A stretch of 26,883 nucleotides of DNA from Parcubacteria group bacterium (GTDB lineage Bacteria > Patescibacteriota > Minisyncoccia > Phycocordibacterales > Phycocordibacteraceae). A program made the position numbers and the translations under genes. The first letter of the stretch is position 1. The number at the start of each line of letters is the position of its first letter. The stretch lies in the NCBI GenBank assembly GCA_028286505.1, contig JAQBRK010000035.1, positions 1 through 26,883 on the forward strand, given 5' to 3'. Positions 6,950 to 14,937 of this stretch are shown here, piece after piece. The notes under the pieces were generated by a model. The model was not told the origin of the DNA and made no database searches. It saw only the letters and a list, made by a program, of their open reading frames with translations.

Positions 6950-7957
6950 GTGGCCCGTATTCTCTTTGCGGCGTATGACGCCGGACCCTCGCGCGCTTTC
7001 AAGAATGTCATGCGCGAGCTCGGCAACGATCAGGAAGCAATCGACCTGACCTTCGACGGTAAGGGCGATTACACGCCCGAGCGGTTGGCACGAAGCGTCC
7101 AAGCAGCAGACGTCGCGATCGTGGGCATGTCTTCGCTCCATAACGCCACGCTCGAGCTCGCCATCACGGATTTGATGACGGCGACTAAGAAACCTGTCTA
7201 TCTTTTCGCGGACACGTTCGGCGCCTGGCGCCGAGAATGGTTCAGCGGCGTGCAACGACGCGTCACCGGTGTCTTCGTAACGACCGAAGCCGAACGCCTT
7301 GCGGCAAAGCGACTCTACCGTCGCGTCATCGTATCAGGCAATCCTGCTTGGGATGAGTACGCGTTTCCAAACGCCCATGCTCGAACAAAACTCGGCATGA
7401 CCCTCTCGGTGCAGAAAGTCATCCTCATTTCCGGTACCAAGAAGCCGGAACTGAACCGGCACATGATCGAAGTCACGCTCACGGCGGGCGAGCGGCTTCG
7501 CCGGAAATATCCCTACGTCGCCTACGTCTACGCGCCGCATCCCGGAGACCGGACAGATCGCTCAGTCTACGATTCGCTCGGAACCGACTTCAACGCTCCC
7601 TTTCGGCTGCTCGATGACGGAGTGCGTGCCGACGATGTCGTCGACGCGATTTCGGGCCTCATACACCCCGGCAATTCCTCGCTTGCCGTCCACTGCATCA
7701 TCGCGCATCGCGGAAAAATCCCGATTATTGACGCCCCCGTCGATGAGCTCGATACCTACATTACGACTGAGCTTGGCGGCTGGGAATACACTCTGAACAG
7801 TATGGGCGCCACGTATCGTCCAAAAAATCTGGACGACCTCTGTGGCGCGATCGACGCGATGTCAGGCGGCATCAATGACCTGCCCATCGAAGTTCCCCAA
7901 GACATGATTCGATTCATGCCGGGACAAGCCGCGAGAAAGATTCTCGAAGTTCTCTGA
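6950..7957 (+). CDS. Putative GT-B/epimerase-fold glycan enzyme (unrecognised family)
   Basis: The start is GTG at 6950, five bases after a near-perfect Shine-Dalgarno AAAGGAGG (6937-6944), which makes the start secure. The protein has 335 residues. MARILFAAYDAGPSRAF opens with a Rossmann-like strand and loop. VYLFADTFGAW and RRVIVSGNPAWDEY occupy the inter-domain region. YVYAPHPGDRT and GLIHPGNSSLAVHCII resemble the donor-site strands and helix of UDP-GlcNAc 2-epimerase and CDP-glycerol-transferase relatives, where HP and a glycine/serine loop contact the nucleotide phosphates. A missing NeuC-type epimerase in the locus makes an epimerase role attractive. The conserved residues of that family are not clearly present, so the specific function stays open. 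The gene has its own promoter and terminator, a monocistronic arrangement rare in this window. Confidence 0.65.
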   Translation: MARILFAAYDAGPSRAFKNVMRELGNDQEAIDLTFDGKGDYTPERLARSVQAADVAIVGMSSLHNATLELAITDLMTATKKPVYLFADTFGAWRREWFSGVQRRVTGVFVTTEAERLAAKRLYRRVIVSGNPAWDEYAFPNAHARTKLGMTLSVQKVILISGTKKPELNRHMIEVTLTAGERLRRKYPYVAYVYAPHPGDRTDRSVYDSLGTDFNAPFRLLDDGVRADDVVDAISGLIHPGNSSLAVHCIIAHRGKIPIIDAPVDELDTYITTELGGWEYTLNSMGATYRPKNLDDLCGAIDAMSGGINDLPIEVPQDMIRFMPGQAARKILEVL

Positions 7958-7980
7958 TTTCTTTCTATCGGTACTGACTT

Positions 7981-8012
7981 ATCGGCCTCCCCCAGGGGGA
8001 GGCCGATTTTTT
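7981..8012 (+). terminator. Intrinsic terminator
   Basis: ATCGGCCTCCC (7981-7991) pairs with GGGAGGCCGAT (7997-8007) across a five-base loop, and TTTTTT follows at 8007-8012. It terminates the rightward gene ending at 7957. The T-run runs into the stop codon of the convergent methyltransferase gene, whose transcript would form the same stem with no good T-run after it. Confidence 0.88.
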
Positions 8013-8715
8013 ATACTTCGCTCTTCTGGGCGAGCGCCACGATTCCGGTGCCGAACGGAAGCGGCACAATATACATAAGAAGCGATTCCACCCAGGTTGC
8101 AAAAAAGAAAAGCGAGTCGAGTAATTTCGGGAGGCCGAGTGCGCTCTCACCGGTTTTCCCCATGAGGCGCATGAGAGCGGCAGGGAAGAAGAGGATCATA
8201 TTCCAGTGGCTTGCGAAACGGGTAGTATAGCCGTTCGCTCGGAAACGCTCCTTGAGCAGCCGGGTAGTGTATCGGCGAAAATGCTGATGCTCCACGTCGT
8301 GCACGCTCCAGAGAAACTGGAAGGCCGGAACGGAGATGAGGAGTAGGCCGCCCGGAGCAAGCGAGTTCTTTGCGCGTGCAAGGAATCCGGCGTCATCTTC
8401 GATATGCTCGAGTACGTCAAGGAGCGAGATGCAGTCGTAGGTGAGCGCCAGCGCCTCTGCTTCGGTCGCGAATACCTCTCTATACCCGCGCTTCATGCAG
8501 ACAGCGCGAGCTTCCGTATCCGGTTCATACGCATACACCTCCTTACCCATACCTTGAAGCAAGTCATGCATAGCGCCCCACCCTGCCCCGTAATCGAGAA
8601 TGCGCTCGGGAATGCGCGGAGCACGAAGCATCGCACGTTTGAGCGCGACCGCACGCGCGCTATACCACCAGGAATGTTCCATGTTCCGGAGCAGATCAAA
8701 TGCAACGCGTTCCAT
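8011..8715 (-). CDS. Class I SAM-dependent methyltransferase
   Basis: The protein has 234 residues. The SAM loop reads ILDYGAGWGAMHDLL, followed by VYAYEPD (motif II), CISLLDVLEHIED, and SLAPGGLLLISVPAFQFLW. The tail after HQHFRRYTTRLL is hydrophobic (ILFFPAALMRLM and a later FFFATWVESLLMYIVPLPFG). This suggests membrane association, as in methyltransferases that sit next to polyprenyl-phosphate glycosyltransferases. The ATG at 8715 lies one base after the stop of the GT2 gene (TGATATG), a typical coupled start. The longer frame to 8856 would overlap that gene by 140 bases and has an implausible N-terminus. The gene is last in its operon. It probably methylates a lipid-linked sugar or the glycan end. 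Confidence 0.85.
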   Translation of the reverse strand: MERVAFDLLRNMEHSWWYSARAVALKRAMLRAPRIPERILDYGAGWGAMHDLLQGMGKEVYAYEPDTEARAVCMKRGYREVFATEAEALALTYDCISLLDVLEHIEDDAGFLARAKNSLAPGGLLLISVPAFQFLWSVHDVEHQHFRRYTTRLLKERFRANGYTTRFASHWNMILFFPAALMRLMGKTGESALGLPKLLDSLFFFATWVESLLMYIVPLPFGTGIVALAQKSEV

Positions 8716-8716
8716 A

Positions 8717-9409
8717 TCAGGCCAGTCTACTGCGAATCCGCAGCATGGCGAAGACCGCGCCGATGCCGTCGCGTAGAACCCTGAGCTTGCTTTCGCGACC
8801 GGCAAAGCGGAATTCTTCCCAGGCGACCGGTACTTCCCGTATGACGAGTCCCGCACGCTCCGCTTTTGCGAGAAGCTCGATATCGAGGAACCAGCCGGTT
8901 TCCTCGCAGGAGGCTAGCACGTGCCTTCCCTTCTCATTCATCAGTTTCAAGCCGCACTGCGTATCTACAACGGAAATCCCGAGCAGCACTTTTCGTAACG
9001 CATTGAAGAGTTTCGAGGTGCAGGTGCGAAGAAAAGACCGATGCACGTCTGCCGTTGCCAGAAGACGTGAGCCGATGACTATATCCGCCTGATGCGTTTC
9101 AAGCTCGTGATATAGATTCACCAGTTCGTTCGGAGGAGCGGAAAGGTCCGCATCGATGAACGCGAAGAATTCGGCATCAGATTTGCTCGCCGCGTATGCA
9201 AGTGCCGCGCCCTTTCCTCGTGTCGGGACGGCGAGCAGATGCGCCCCGGCTCGTGCAGCCCTCTTTGAAGTTTCGTCGGTCGAGCCGTTATCGGCTACCG
9301 TGATGCGTGTTTCAAGCGGAAACCCGCTGAGAGCTTCTTGAATGGCGCGAACGGATTCCTCGATTATCTCCGCTTCGTTATATGCCGGAACGACGACCTC
9401 AAGCTTCAT
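8717..9409 (-). CDS. GT2 glycosyltransferase, polyprenyl-phosphate mannose/glucose synthase type
   Basis: This GT-A enzyme of 230 residues opens with LEVVVPAYNEAEIIEESV. It continues with TVADNGSTDETS, then the metal-binding FIDADLSAPPNEL, IVIGSR, and VVDTQCGLKLMN, which is typical of dolichyl-phosphate-glucose/mannose synthases. The family transfers a sugar from a nucleotide donor to a polyprenyl phosphate at the cytoplasmic face. The next upstream gene encodes a GtrA-GT39 fusion that would use exactly such a lipid-linked sugar, and the reading frames overlap by 11 bases. The pair therefore probably works as donor synthase and membrane transferase. Confidence 0.9.
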   Translation of the reverse strand: MKLEVVVPAYNEAEIIEESVRAIQEALSGFPLETRITVADNGSTDETSKRAARAGAHLLAVPTRGKGAALAYAASKSDAEFFAFIDADLSAPPNELVNLYHELETHQADIVIGSRLLATADVHRSFLRTCTSKLFNALRKVLLGISVVDTQCGLKLMNEKGRHVLASCEETGWFLDIELLAKAERAGLVIREVPVAWEEFRFAGRESKLRVLRDGIGAVFAMLRIRSRLA

Positions 9410-11147
9410 GAGGAAATCTAAGCACGGGCAGAAATTTCACGCACGCCGCTACGGCGAATAGGAAGAGTAGCGGTTCTACCGGAAGGCGCAGACGCGCCTC
9501 GACCCCAAGACCAATGGCAGTTGCCGTCAGTGCCGAGAGCGCGATGATAAGCGCGAACGCATATCGCATCCGCGTTTTCACGAAGAAGAATCCGATAAGA
9601 GCCGCGAGGAATATTCCTATGGTAAAGAGACGGCCGAGTATCGGTATGAACAGCTGTCTTCCGGCTTCCGCGATTACGTCACGAATTCCCGCAACACCCT
9701 TATTCAAGAGAGCGAAGGTAGCTGAGGTGTGCGAACCCTCGTCATTCGGTACCAAATACAGCCGTTTGAACTGATAGTAGTAGCCGTCCTGCGTAAAGAA
9801 CGAGAACAACAACACGGGCTCGAGTTTTAGGACGGTGACTTTGTGAGCCCAGAGTTCTTTAAGCGAAGCATTCCGAAGAAGCTTTCCGTAGGCGGGATTA
9901 TCTACTTGGTCGGTCGGAACTCCTATTGCTTCCGCGTCCTGCTTGAGTGAATGTTTTTCAGAACTGAAATCGGTATGGTGCTCGATGGCACGAACGCTTG
10001 CGAGGTAATCGGTGTAGACATTCCGCCAGCCCGCTCCTGAGAGCGCATACACGCCGGTTATTTCATGAGTACGCACATACCACGGAGCGAGCACGACCAT
10101 GAGCAGCAGCACTATCACGGCACCATAGCGCACCATGGTTCGTTCTTTCCAGAGCTGGTAACCGAGAATCGCCACGAGCGTGACGATGCAAACCGGAAAG
10201 AATCCCGGTCGTATAAGCACCGCATACCCCAGAAGCGCCCCTGCTCCTGCCGCGTAGAGGTAGGACCCTCGGTCGTATGCGAGGATAGCGAGGCACAGCG
10301 CTCCGTAGGAAAAGAGCATGAAGGGCATCTCCGTCTGCGCGTACATACTGAAAAATACAAGCTGCGGTTCGAAGGCAACCAGAATGGCCGCACCGAGCGC
10401 AACACCCACCGAAACGAATCGCTTCCCTACGCGGTACACGAGATACGGGAACAGAGCTCCACCAAGAAGAGCGAGGACGAAGAAATATATAGCGAGACTG
10501 GAATCGCTTCCTGCAAAGGGAGCGAGCAGCAGCGGAAGTCCGGGAGTCCGAAAGACTTCCGGTACGAGCATACCGGCGCGAGTAGTGGCAAACCCGTTAC
10601 CGGTCGCAAGGTTCGTTGAGAGTTCGCGATAGCCCATGGCATCCCCATACACCAAGGGACCGACTCCCCCGAGCGCGAGCACATGAAAGAGTATCGCAAC
10701 GCGCAGGAGCACGGCGCACAAAAGTACAAAAGCAAGAATTTCTGGTGCTCGAGCTCGCACTCCTTCCGGTCGTTCCTTGAAAACGGAAAGTTTGAATACA
10801 AAAAAGTTCAGTACGGCGAAGAAGGCAATGACGCCGGCGATGACGAAAAGATACCGCTGTACTCCGACGTGCTCTGTTATGAGCTGAACCGTACTCCCCT
10901 GCAAGAACGCCATGATGACGCCGTACCACAGGAAGACGGCCAGGCGACGAAGATGGTCGTGCTTCGTCTTGAATACCGCAAGGGTATACGTAACGAAATT
11001 GAAAAGGAGGTTCGCTGCGATTCCTACCAGGTAGGCGCTGAAGTAGTGGGCCGTACCTACGACGAATGTCGTGAGAGCCCAGGTAATGGCGAGCGAGAGT
11101 ACGGCGCCTGCGGCGCCCGTAAAGAAGAAGCGAATGAAGAGTTTCAT
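9399..11147 (-). CDS. GtrA domain fused to GT39/PMT-type membrane glycosyltransferase
   Basis: The protein has 582 residues and is polytopic. Residues 1-125 form a GtrA-like unit of four helices that starts MKLFIRFFFTGAAGAVLSLA and includes ANLLFNFVTYTLAVF and LNFFVFKLSVF. GtrA proteins are thought to help flip or present polyprenyl-phosphate sugars. From about residue 135 follows a PMT_2/ArnT-like transferase. It has the first-loop acidic motif VYGDAMGY (Asp169), ATGNGFA and RTPGLPLLLAPF, then repeated helices and a soluble stretch with QDGYYYQF. Transfer would use the lipid-linked sugar on the outer face of the membrane. The gene overlaps the upstream gene by ATGA and the downstream GT2 gene by 11 bases. 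Both domains appear complete, so this looks like a genuine fusion and not a frameshift. Confidence 0.85.
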   Translation of the reverse strand: MKLFIRFFFTGAAGAVLSLAITWALTTFVVGTAHYFSAYLVGIAANLLFNFVTYTLAVFKTKHDHLRRLAVFLWYGVIMAFLQGSTVQLITEHVGVQRYLFVIAGVIAFFAVLNFFVFKLSVFKERPEGVRARAPEILAFVLLCAVLLRVAILFHVLALGGVGPLVYGDAMGYRELSTNLATGNGFATTRAGMLVPEVFRTPGLPLLLAPFAGSDSSLAIYFFVLALLGGALFPYLVYRVGKRFVSVGVALGAAILVAFEPQLVFFSMYAQTEMPFMLFSYGALCLAILAYDRGSYLYAAGAGALLGYAVLIRPGFFPVCIVTLVAILGYQLWKERTMVRYGAVIVLLLMVVLAPWYVRTHEITGVYALSGAGWRNVYTDYLASVRAIEHHTDFSSEKHSLKQDAEAIGVPTDQVDNPAYGKLLRNASLKELWAHKVTVLKLEPVLLFSFFTQDGYYYQFKRLYLVPNDEGSHTSATFALLNKGVAGIRDVIAEAGRQLFIPILGRLFTIGIFLAALIGFFFVKTRMRYAFALIIALSALTATAIGLGVEARLRLPVEPLLFLFAVAACVKFLPVLRFPHEA

Positions 11148-12523
11148 GTGAGTTGGGAGAGTACGGCCGTTGCGGTACGTTCGGCTGATTTTCCGTCGAC
11201 CTTATATAACAGGTTCGTTTTCAGTGTATCGCGTTCCGCACGCAGATAGTCGGGGTCGCCAAGGAAGTTGTTGATCATTGCCTCCAGTTCGTCATGGCTT
11301 TGCACCAGGGGTGCCGCATGCGTGTCGATTACGTGCTGATAATGGTCACGCTCATAGATACGCGCTACCGAATCCCAGTGCGCGAGCGTCTGGTTTCCGT
11401 CGTAGCCGATGAGTATCGTCGGCTTATCCAGCGCAGCGCCGTCGAGTGTGAGCGTGGACTCCGTATTCACTATAACTTCGCTATGCAGAATGGAGTTCGC
11501 GAGATGCGCGATGTCTTTCGGAGCGAACGTAAATTGGTAGGTGTTAGCAATTCCCATGTCCACGGAGAATTCCCTTTTTTCATTGAAGTGAGTACCCGGC
11601 CGATCCATTGTTACGTGCTTGTAGTGCTCTCCTTCGCTTGAGTCGGCATATTTCGGATGGAGGCGCGCAAGCACGTGCACGGGCTTCACGAACTTCCCCG
11701 CTTCGATGCGTCTGTCGAGTTCGGCCAGAATTTCCTTGGTATAGGGCGTTTTCCAATCCCCGGGCACCGCAACCAGAACGAGCGCCCGTGTCGGGTCGAT
11801 AGCGAATTGCTTGCAGAACGCTTCTTTCGATATGCGCCAGTCTTGCCGCGCGTATACGTCGAATTGCGGAAAGCCGGTCACCGTCACGCGTGTGGGTGCG
11901 TAATCCCCGAGTCGTATCGCCTCTTCCCGATTGAACTCGTTGAATACGAGAAGTCGGTCGGCTTTCACGCGAGTGAACGCCTTAGTGGTGAGTACGTCCC
12001 AGCTTTTTGCGGTAGCTATCGTTGCCACGCCGCGACGGCGAGCCGCACGCAGCATACGCAAGTCTTCCGGTGAGAACATATTGGGGGCAAATACGAGATC
12101 GGGTTGATACTTCGTAAAATAGTCGCTGCAATAGGAATCGGGCGAATACCGATACACCGTGCGCAAGAGTTCACGCCAGGCACGCGCATTCCCCAAGAAC
12201 CCGAGAATGCATTCGAGTGCATACCGGATAAAATTCTTATGCTTCCGATATTTCGTATAACGCCTGATGTAGGTCGAGTGGGTCGGAAGCGTATTCCACC
12301 CTACGTGATACCAGACCATTTCCAGCTTGGTCATTGCCGGAGGCAAAAGCTCCACGACGACGTTTCCCTCTTCAAATCCTTCCTTGTAGTACGCGAGGCG
12401 ATCGGCACCACGGATCAGCAGCACGATACGATTCCCACTGTCCTTCAGCCGGTCGAACACGCCCGAACGAAGAATGACCTTCTCGGTATCTCCGTCGTAG
12501 ACCGTAAGGAAAAGCGTCTTCAT
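11144..12523 (-). CDS. GT-B fold transferase, CDP-glycerol/UDP-GlcNAc-epimerase-like
   Basis: The protein has 459 residues. It opens MKTLFLTVYDGDTEKVILRS, with a Rossmann first strand. PDLVFAPNMFSPEDLRML and IATAKSWDVLTTK lie in the N-terminal domain. TVTGFPQFDVY near the domain boundary resembles the GNPxxD motif of CDP-glycerol glycerophosphotransferases and related surface-polymer enzymes. VHVLARLHPKY, then HSEVIVNTESTLTLDGAALD and KPTILIGYDG, match the donor-binding region of that group, where HP and a Ser/Thr-rich loop hold the phosphates. The likely role is transfer of a sugar or glycerol-phosphate-like group, but donor and acceptor are unknown. The gene starts 23 bases after the FkbM stop with no Shine-Dalgarno and with TATAGT eight bases ahead. 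Confidence 0.7.
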   Translation of the reverse strand: MKTLFLTVYDGDTEKVILRSGVFDRLKDSGNRIVLLIRGADRLAYYKEGFEEGNVVVELLPPAMTKLEMVWYHVGWNTLPTHSTYIRRYTKYRKHKNFIRYALECILGFLGNARAWRELLRTVYRYSPDSYCSDYFTKYQPDLVFAPNMFSPEDLRMLRAARRRGVATIATAKSWDVLTTKAFTRVKADRLLVFNEFNREEAIRLGDYAPTRVTVTGFPQFDVYARQDWRISKEAFCKQFAIDPTRALVLVAVPGDWKTPYTKEILAELDRRIEAGKFVKPVHVLARLHPKYADSSEGEHYKHVTMDRPGTHFNEKREFSVDMGIANTYQFTFAPKDIAHLANSILHSEVIVNTESTLTLDGAALDKPTILIGYDGNQTLAHWDSVARIYERDHYQHVIDTHAAPLVQSHDELEAMINNFLGDPDYLRAERDTLKTNLLYKVDGKSAERTATAVLSQLT

Positions 12524-12531
12524 TTAAATTC

Positions 12532-12537
12532 ACTATA
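12532..12537 (-). promoter_or_regulatory. Possible -10 element ahead of the GT-B gene
   Basis: TATAGT on the minus strand (12537-12532) ends eight bases before the ATG at 12523. No good -35 lies 16-18 bases upstream (AACTAC at 17). If used, the transcript would begin at or next to the start codon. Confidence 0.3.
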
Positions 12538-12546
12538 CCGCATACG

Positions 12547-13272
12547 CTAATTACGTAGTTTAATGAACAAATTAACGTGTCCTTGTCCGCTAGGAAGGCC
12601 TGAAAGGAGCTGGGGCTCTCCGTAAGAATTAATAGTATAAATCTCGTAACCGAGTGCTCGGATAGTATCGAGATAATTACTACCTGATTCACCCTCCCGA
12701 TCTAAAATTGAAAACGAATATTCAACCGTCGCCGCCTTAGGCATTGAACCTCGAAGCACACTTATTTCACCACCCTCAACATCTATTTTAGCTATATCAA
12801 TATCATTAGGAAGTAGTACCGCCTTGCTTCGAGTGACTAACTCCCCTTCACCTTGATGACTCGTTGAATTTCGGCCAGAGCCCAGTTTTCCGTAAAGATC
12901 TATCTCACCCTCGCTTTCTGCTACGGCTGCATTAAAAAGTTCGATGTTATGTATTTTATTTTTTTTCTGATGAAAAAGTACTCCCTTTTCCAATCTGGAA
13001 AACGATTTTGGGTCTGGTTCATAGGCGTATACGTGACCCTGTTCTCCTACCAAATCTGAGAACATGAGTGTATACCAACCCACGTTGGCTCCCACGTCTG
13101 CTACCCGCATCCCTGGCTTTATGTACTGTTCAAAAAAAAGTGCTGTCTCTGGTTCATGCGGTTTGATAAGGGATAGTGGTTTCCATCCCCATAGCTTCCT
13201 TCCCCCGAATGTGAGTGCTATTGGCCATGAACGGTTTAATAGCCTGTATATACGTAGCCGAAGCGCGTGCAT
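12547..13272 (-). CDS. FkbM-family methyltransferase
   Basis: The protein has 241 residues. The SAM-binding part is MRVADVGANVGWYTLMFSDL, followed by VYAYEPDPKSF. The family signature IAKIDVEGGEISVLRG lies near residue 160, and a short closing domain begins at EYSFSI. FkbM enzymes O-methylate sugars or polyketides, and in glycan loci they usually modify the surface polymer. The gene is visibly more AT-rich than most of the window, with many AAA, ATT and TTA-type codons, as are the two genes at 13379-14925. The start at 13272 is preceded by an extended -10 only six bases away and by no Shine-Dalgarno site. Confidence 0.88.
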   Translation of the reverse strand: MHALRLRIYRLLNRSWPIALTFGGRKLWGWKPLSLIKPHEPETALFFEQYIKPGMRVADVGANVGWYTLMFSDLVGEQGHVYAYEPDPKSFSRLEKGVLFHQKKNKIHNIELFNAAVAESEGEIDLYGKLGSGRNSTSHQGEGELVTRSKAVLLPNDIDIAKIDVEGGEISVLRGSMPKAATVEYSFSILDREGESGSNYLDTIRALGYEIYTINSYGEPQLLSGLPSGQGHVNLFIKLRN

Positions 13273-13278
13273 AGGATG

Positions 13279-13287
13279 AGTATATCA
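13279..13287 (-). promoter_or_regulatory. Extended -10 promoter giving a probable leaderless mRNA
   Basis: TGATATACT on the minus strand (13287-13279) is an extended -10 with five of six consensus bases in the hexamer. The ATG of the FkbM gene follows after six bases, so the predicted transcription start coincides with the start codon. The -35 region is not recognisable, as is common for extended -10 promoters. Confidence 0.55.
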
Positions 13288-13344
13288 ATTACCCTGAGCG
13301 ACGCGAGTTAATCCTATCTATAGTGAAGGGAGCAAAGCGTATTA

Positions 13345-13376
13345 ATCAAAAAACCGGCCTGCGCCGGTTTTTTGAT
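13345..13376. terminator. Bidirectional-type intrinsic terminator after the LamG gene
   Basis: The arm 13345-13358, containing CAAAAAACCGGC, pairs with 13363-13376 across the loop CTGC. T-runs of six lie on both strands. Two bases separate it from the stop of the leftward LamG-like gene (13379). It therefore ends that transcript before the FkbM operon begins. Confidence 0.88.
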
Positions 13377-13378
13377 TT

Positions 13379-14122
13379 CTATATTTCCTCGTTTGACATC
13401 TTAATGTCATCCCACCACCCGGTTGTAGCAGGACCATTTCCACCACTGTCATCCACATACAAGTACATGGCTTCTACCTTGGTGTTGGTTTGATAAGGAG
13501 GGGTGTTCCAGCTACTCCAACTTCCACCATCTACTCTCAAACGGGCGCGGTTATTAGCATAATCGAATTGCACATCGATTGTGTAGATAGTGTCTGGCGA
13601 ATAGGTACCGAGCTGCTGAGTATTATACGGACTCTCCAAATATATATGTCCGGTCGTTGGTTTCAGATTAACGGACCAACTATAGAGTGGAGCATCATCA
13701 CCTTGAAAGAGCACGCCTATCGCAGCGTCACCTCCATCATCAGACTTAATTTTAAACGAGATAGTGTCCCCCGAAGCATCTGATGTTAGTTCCCGTTTAA
13801 GGGCGATACTGTGAGAGCTACTACCATTACTTGCGGTGGCACTTAGACGATCTTCTAAAGCGCCTGAGGCCGTTGCTGTAAAATTACCAGCCGAAAAGCC
13901 AGACCCTGTGTAATCAGTCCAGGTACTATCCCATCCTGAAATACCTCCCCTGCCATTTAGGCTAGCTCCAGCTGCATACCCGTTGAAATCATCGGCAAGA
14001 TATGTGCCAATCCCTACGCCTGCGACAGCCGCCCGAACAGAGCCCATAACAAAGAAACCTAATACAAGCGACAGAAGACCGAACAGAGCCAGCAGACCGC
14101 GAACTTTTGTTGCTGTGATCAT
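13379..14122 (-). CDS. Secreted LamG/concanavalin-A-like surface protein
   Basis: The protein has 247 residues. A clear signal peptide includes TKVRGLLALFGLLSLVLGFF and ends near VRAAVAG, so it is exported. There is no lipobox cysteine. The mature part starts DDFNGYAAGASLNGRGGISG and is rich in Ser, Thr, Gly and aromatic residues. YSWSVNLKPTTGHIYLE and RARLRVDGGSW are alternating strands, and WWDDIKMS closes the domain. This is the layout of LamG-like jelly-roll domains that bind carbohydrate or sit at the cell surface. The ATG at 14122 was chosen because it starts the signal peptide. The longer frame from 14161 adds residues unlike a signal sequence. The gene is AT-richer than its surroundings and is flanked by a terminator. 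It could bind the locus's own glycan, but that is inference. Confidence 0.75.
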   Translation of the reverse strand: MITATKVRGLLALFGLLSLVLGFFVMGSVRAAVAGVGIGTYLADDFNGYAAGASLNGRGGISGWDSTWTDYTGSGFSAGNFTATASGALEDRLSATASNGSSSHSIALKRELTSDASGDTISFKIKSDDGGDAAIGVLFQGDDAPLYSWSVNLKPTTGHIYLESPYNTQQLGTYSPDTIYTIDVQFDYANNRARLRVDGGSWSSWNTPPYQTNTKVEAMYLYVDDSGGNGPATTGWWDDIKMSNEEI

Positions 14123-14149
14123 GTTTGTAAAGGAACCGATAATATTAAA

Positions 14150-14158
14150 ATAATAGCA
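14150..14158 (-). promoter_or_regulatory. Candidate extended -10 promoter of the LamG gene
   Basis: TGCTATTAT on the minus strand (14158-14150) is an extended -10 with one mismatch, 27 bases before the ATG at 14122. A second TATTAT lies closer to the start in a very AT-rich stretch. No Shine-Dalgarno precedes the start codon. Confidence 0.35.
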
Positions 14159-14169
14159 CATTGCTAACC

Positions 14170-14925
14170 TTAATCTTGTTTCTTCTGCAATATATAGAAG
14201 GCAGTTCTTCCAAAAAAACGGTTTTCGGGATACTTGAATCGAGAGAATACTCTATAGGGTAATTCTCCGAACATATATTCACGCGCAATAAGATTGAAAA
14301 ATTTCTTTGCACCCTTTGAAAGTATATGATCAGAAAACAACATAATATGATCATTTCCATCAAGGAATCGATAAAAACGTCCGTGCAGGAAAAAAGATAT
14401 TTTATTAAAAATATGGTCGGGATTGGGAGTTGAAAGGATGAGTATGCCGCCAGGCTTAAGGATTCGAGCACACTCGCGAAGAAAATGGTAGGGATTTTCT
14501 AAGTGTTCTATAACTTCAATGGAAGTAATGCCGTCGAACGACTCGTCGTCATATGGAAATCTATCGGTACTAAAATCAAACGTCTTGAACGACGCGCTTG
14601 GACGCCCGAGTGTAAGATAATCAGCAATATCTGCACCGTGCACCGTGCTTATTCCTATACTATTAAGTATAGGAAAGATACGTCCATTGGACGATCCGAG
14701 GTCTAGAATTACATCGCTTCTTAAGAAGTATTTCGAGAAAAGCGAAGCGATATGTGGGTTTAATAATTCACCGTAATTAACTTTTTGGTATATATCCCGT
14801 ATCCGCCCGTGTTGGCTCGGCCGTTCTGAACGTTCAAGGTATGGGGGTGCCACCTGAGGATCATCATTGTTCATAAATAGAGAGATGGGTCTTGTGAAAA
14901 ACTCTAGCATGTACTCAAACGGCAC
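14170..14925 (-). CDS. Class I SAM-dependent methyltransferase
   Basis: The protein is up to 251 residues long. The SAM loop is VILDLGSSNGRIFPIL, followed by GADIADY, FPYDDESFDGITSIEVIEHL and RILKPGGILILSTPN, all typical of Methyltransf_11/23. The start is uncertain. A GTG at 14925 lies 12 bases after the flippase stop and has a weak AGGCGAG ahead. ATGs at 14910 and 14874 are in frame, and the conserved fold begins only near residue 70. The gene is distinctly AT-rich, unlike the flippase gene it follows. The likely role is methylation of a sugar in the surface glycan. Confidence 0.82.
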   Translation of the reverse strand: MPFEYMLEFFTRPISLFMNNDDPQVAPPYLERSERPSQHGRIRDIYQKVNYGELLNPHIASLFSKYFLRSDVILDLGSSNGRIFPILNSIGISTVHGADIADYLTLGRPSASFKTFDFSTDRFPYDDESFDGITSIEVIEHLENPYHFLRECARILKPGGILILSTPNPDHIFNKISFFLHGRFYRFLDGNDHIMLFSDHILSKGAKKFFNLIAREYMFGELPYRVFSRFKYPENRFFGRTAFYILQKKQD

Positions 14926-14937
14926 GGTAGCACTCGC

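Noticed and set aside
8716..8856. Extended N-terminus of the methyltransferase to 8856
   Set aside because: It would overlap the GT2 gene by 140 bases and adds a Ser/Lys-rich stretch unlike any methyltransferase. The coupled ATG at 8715 is better.
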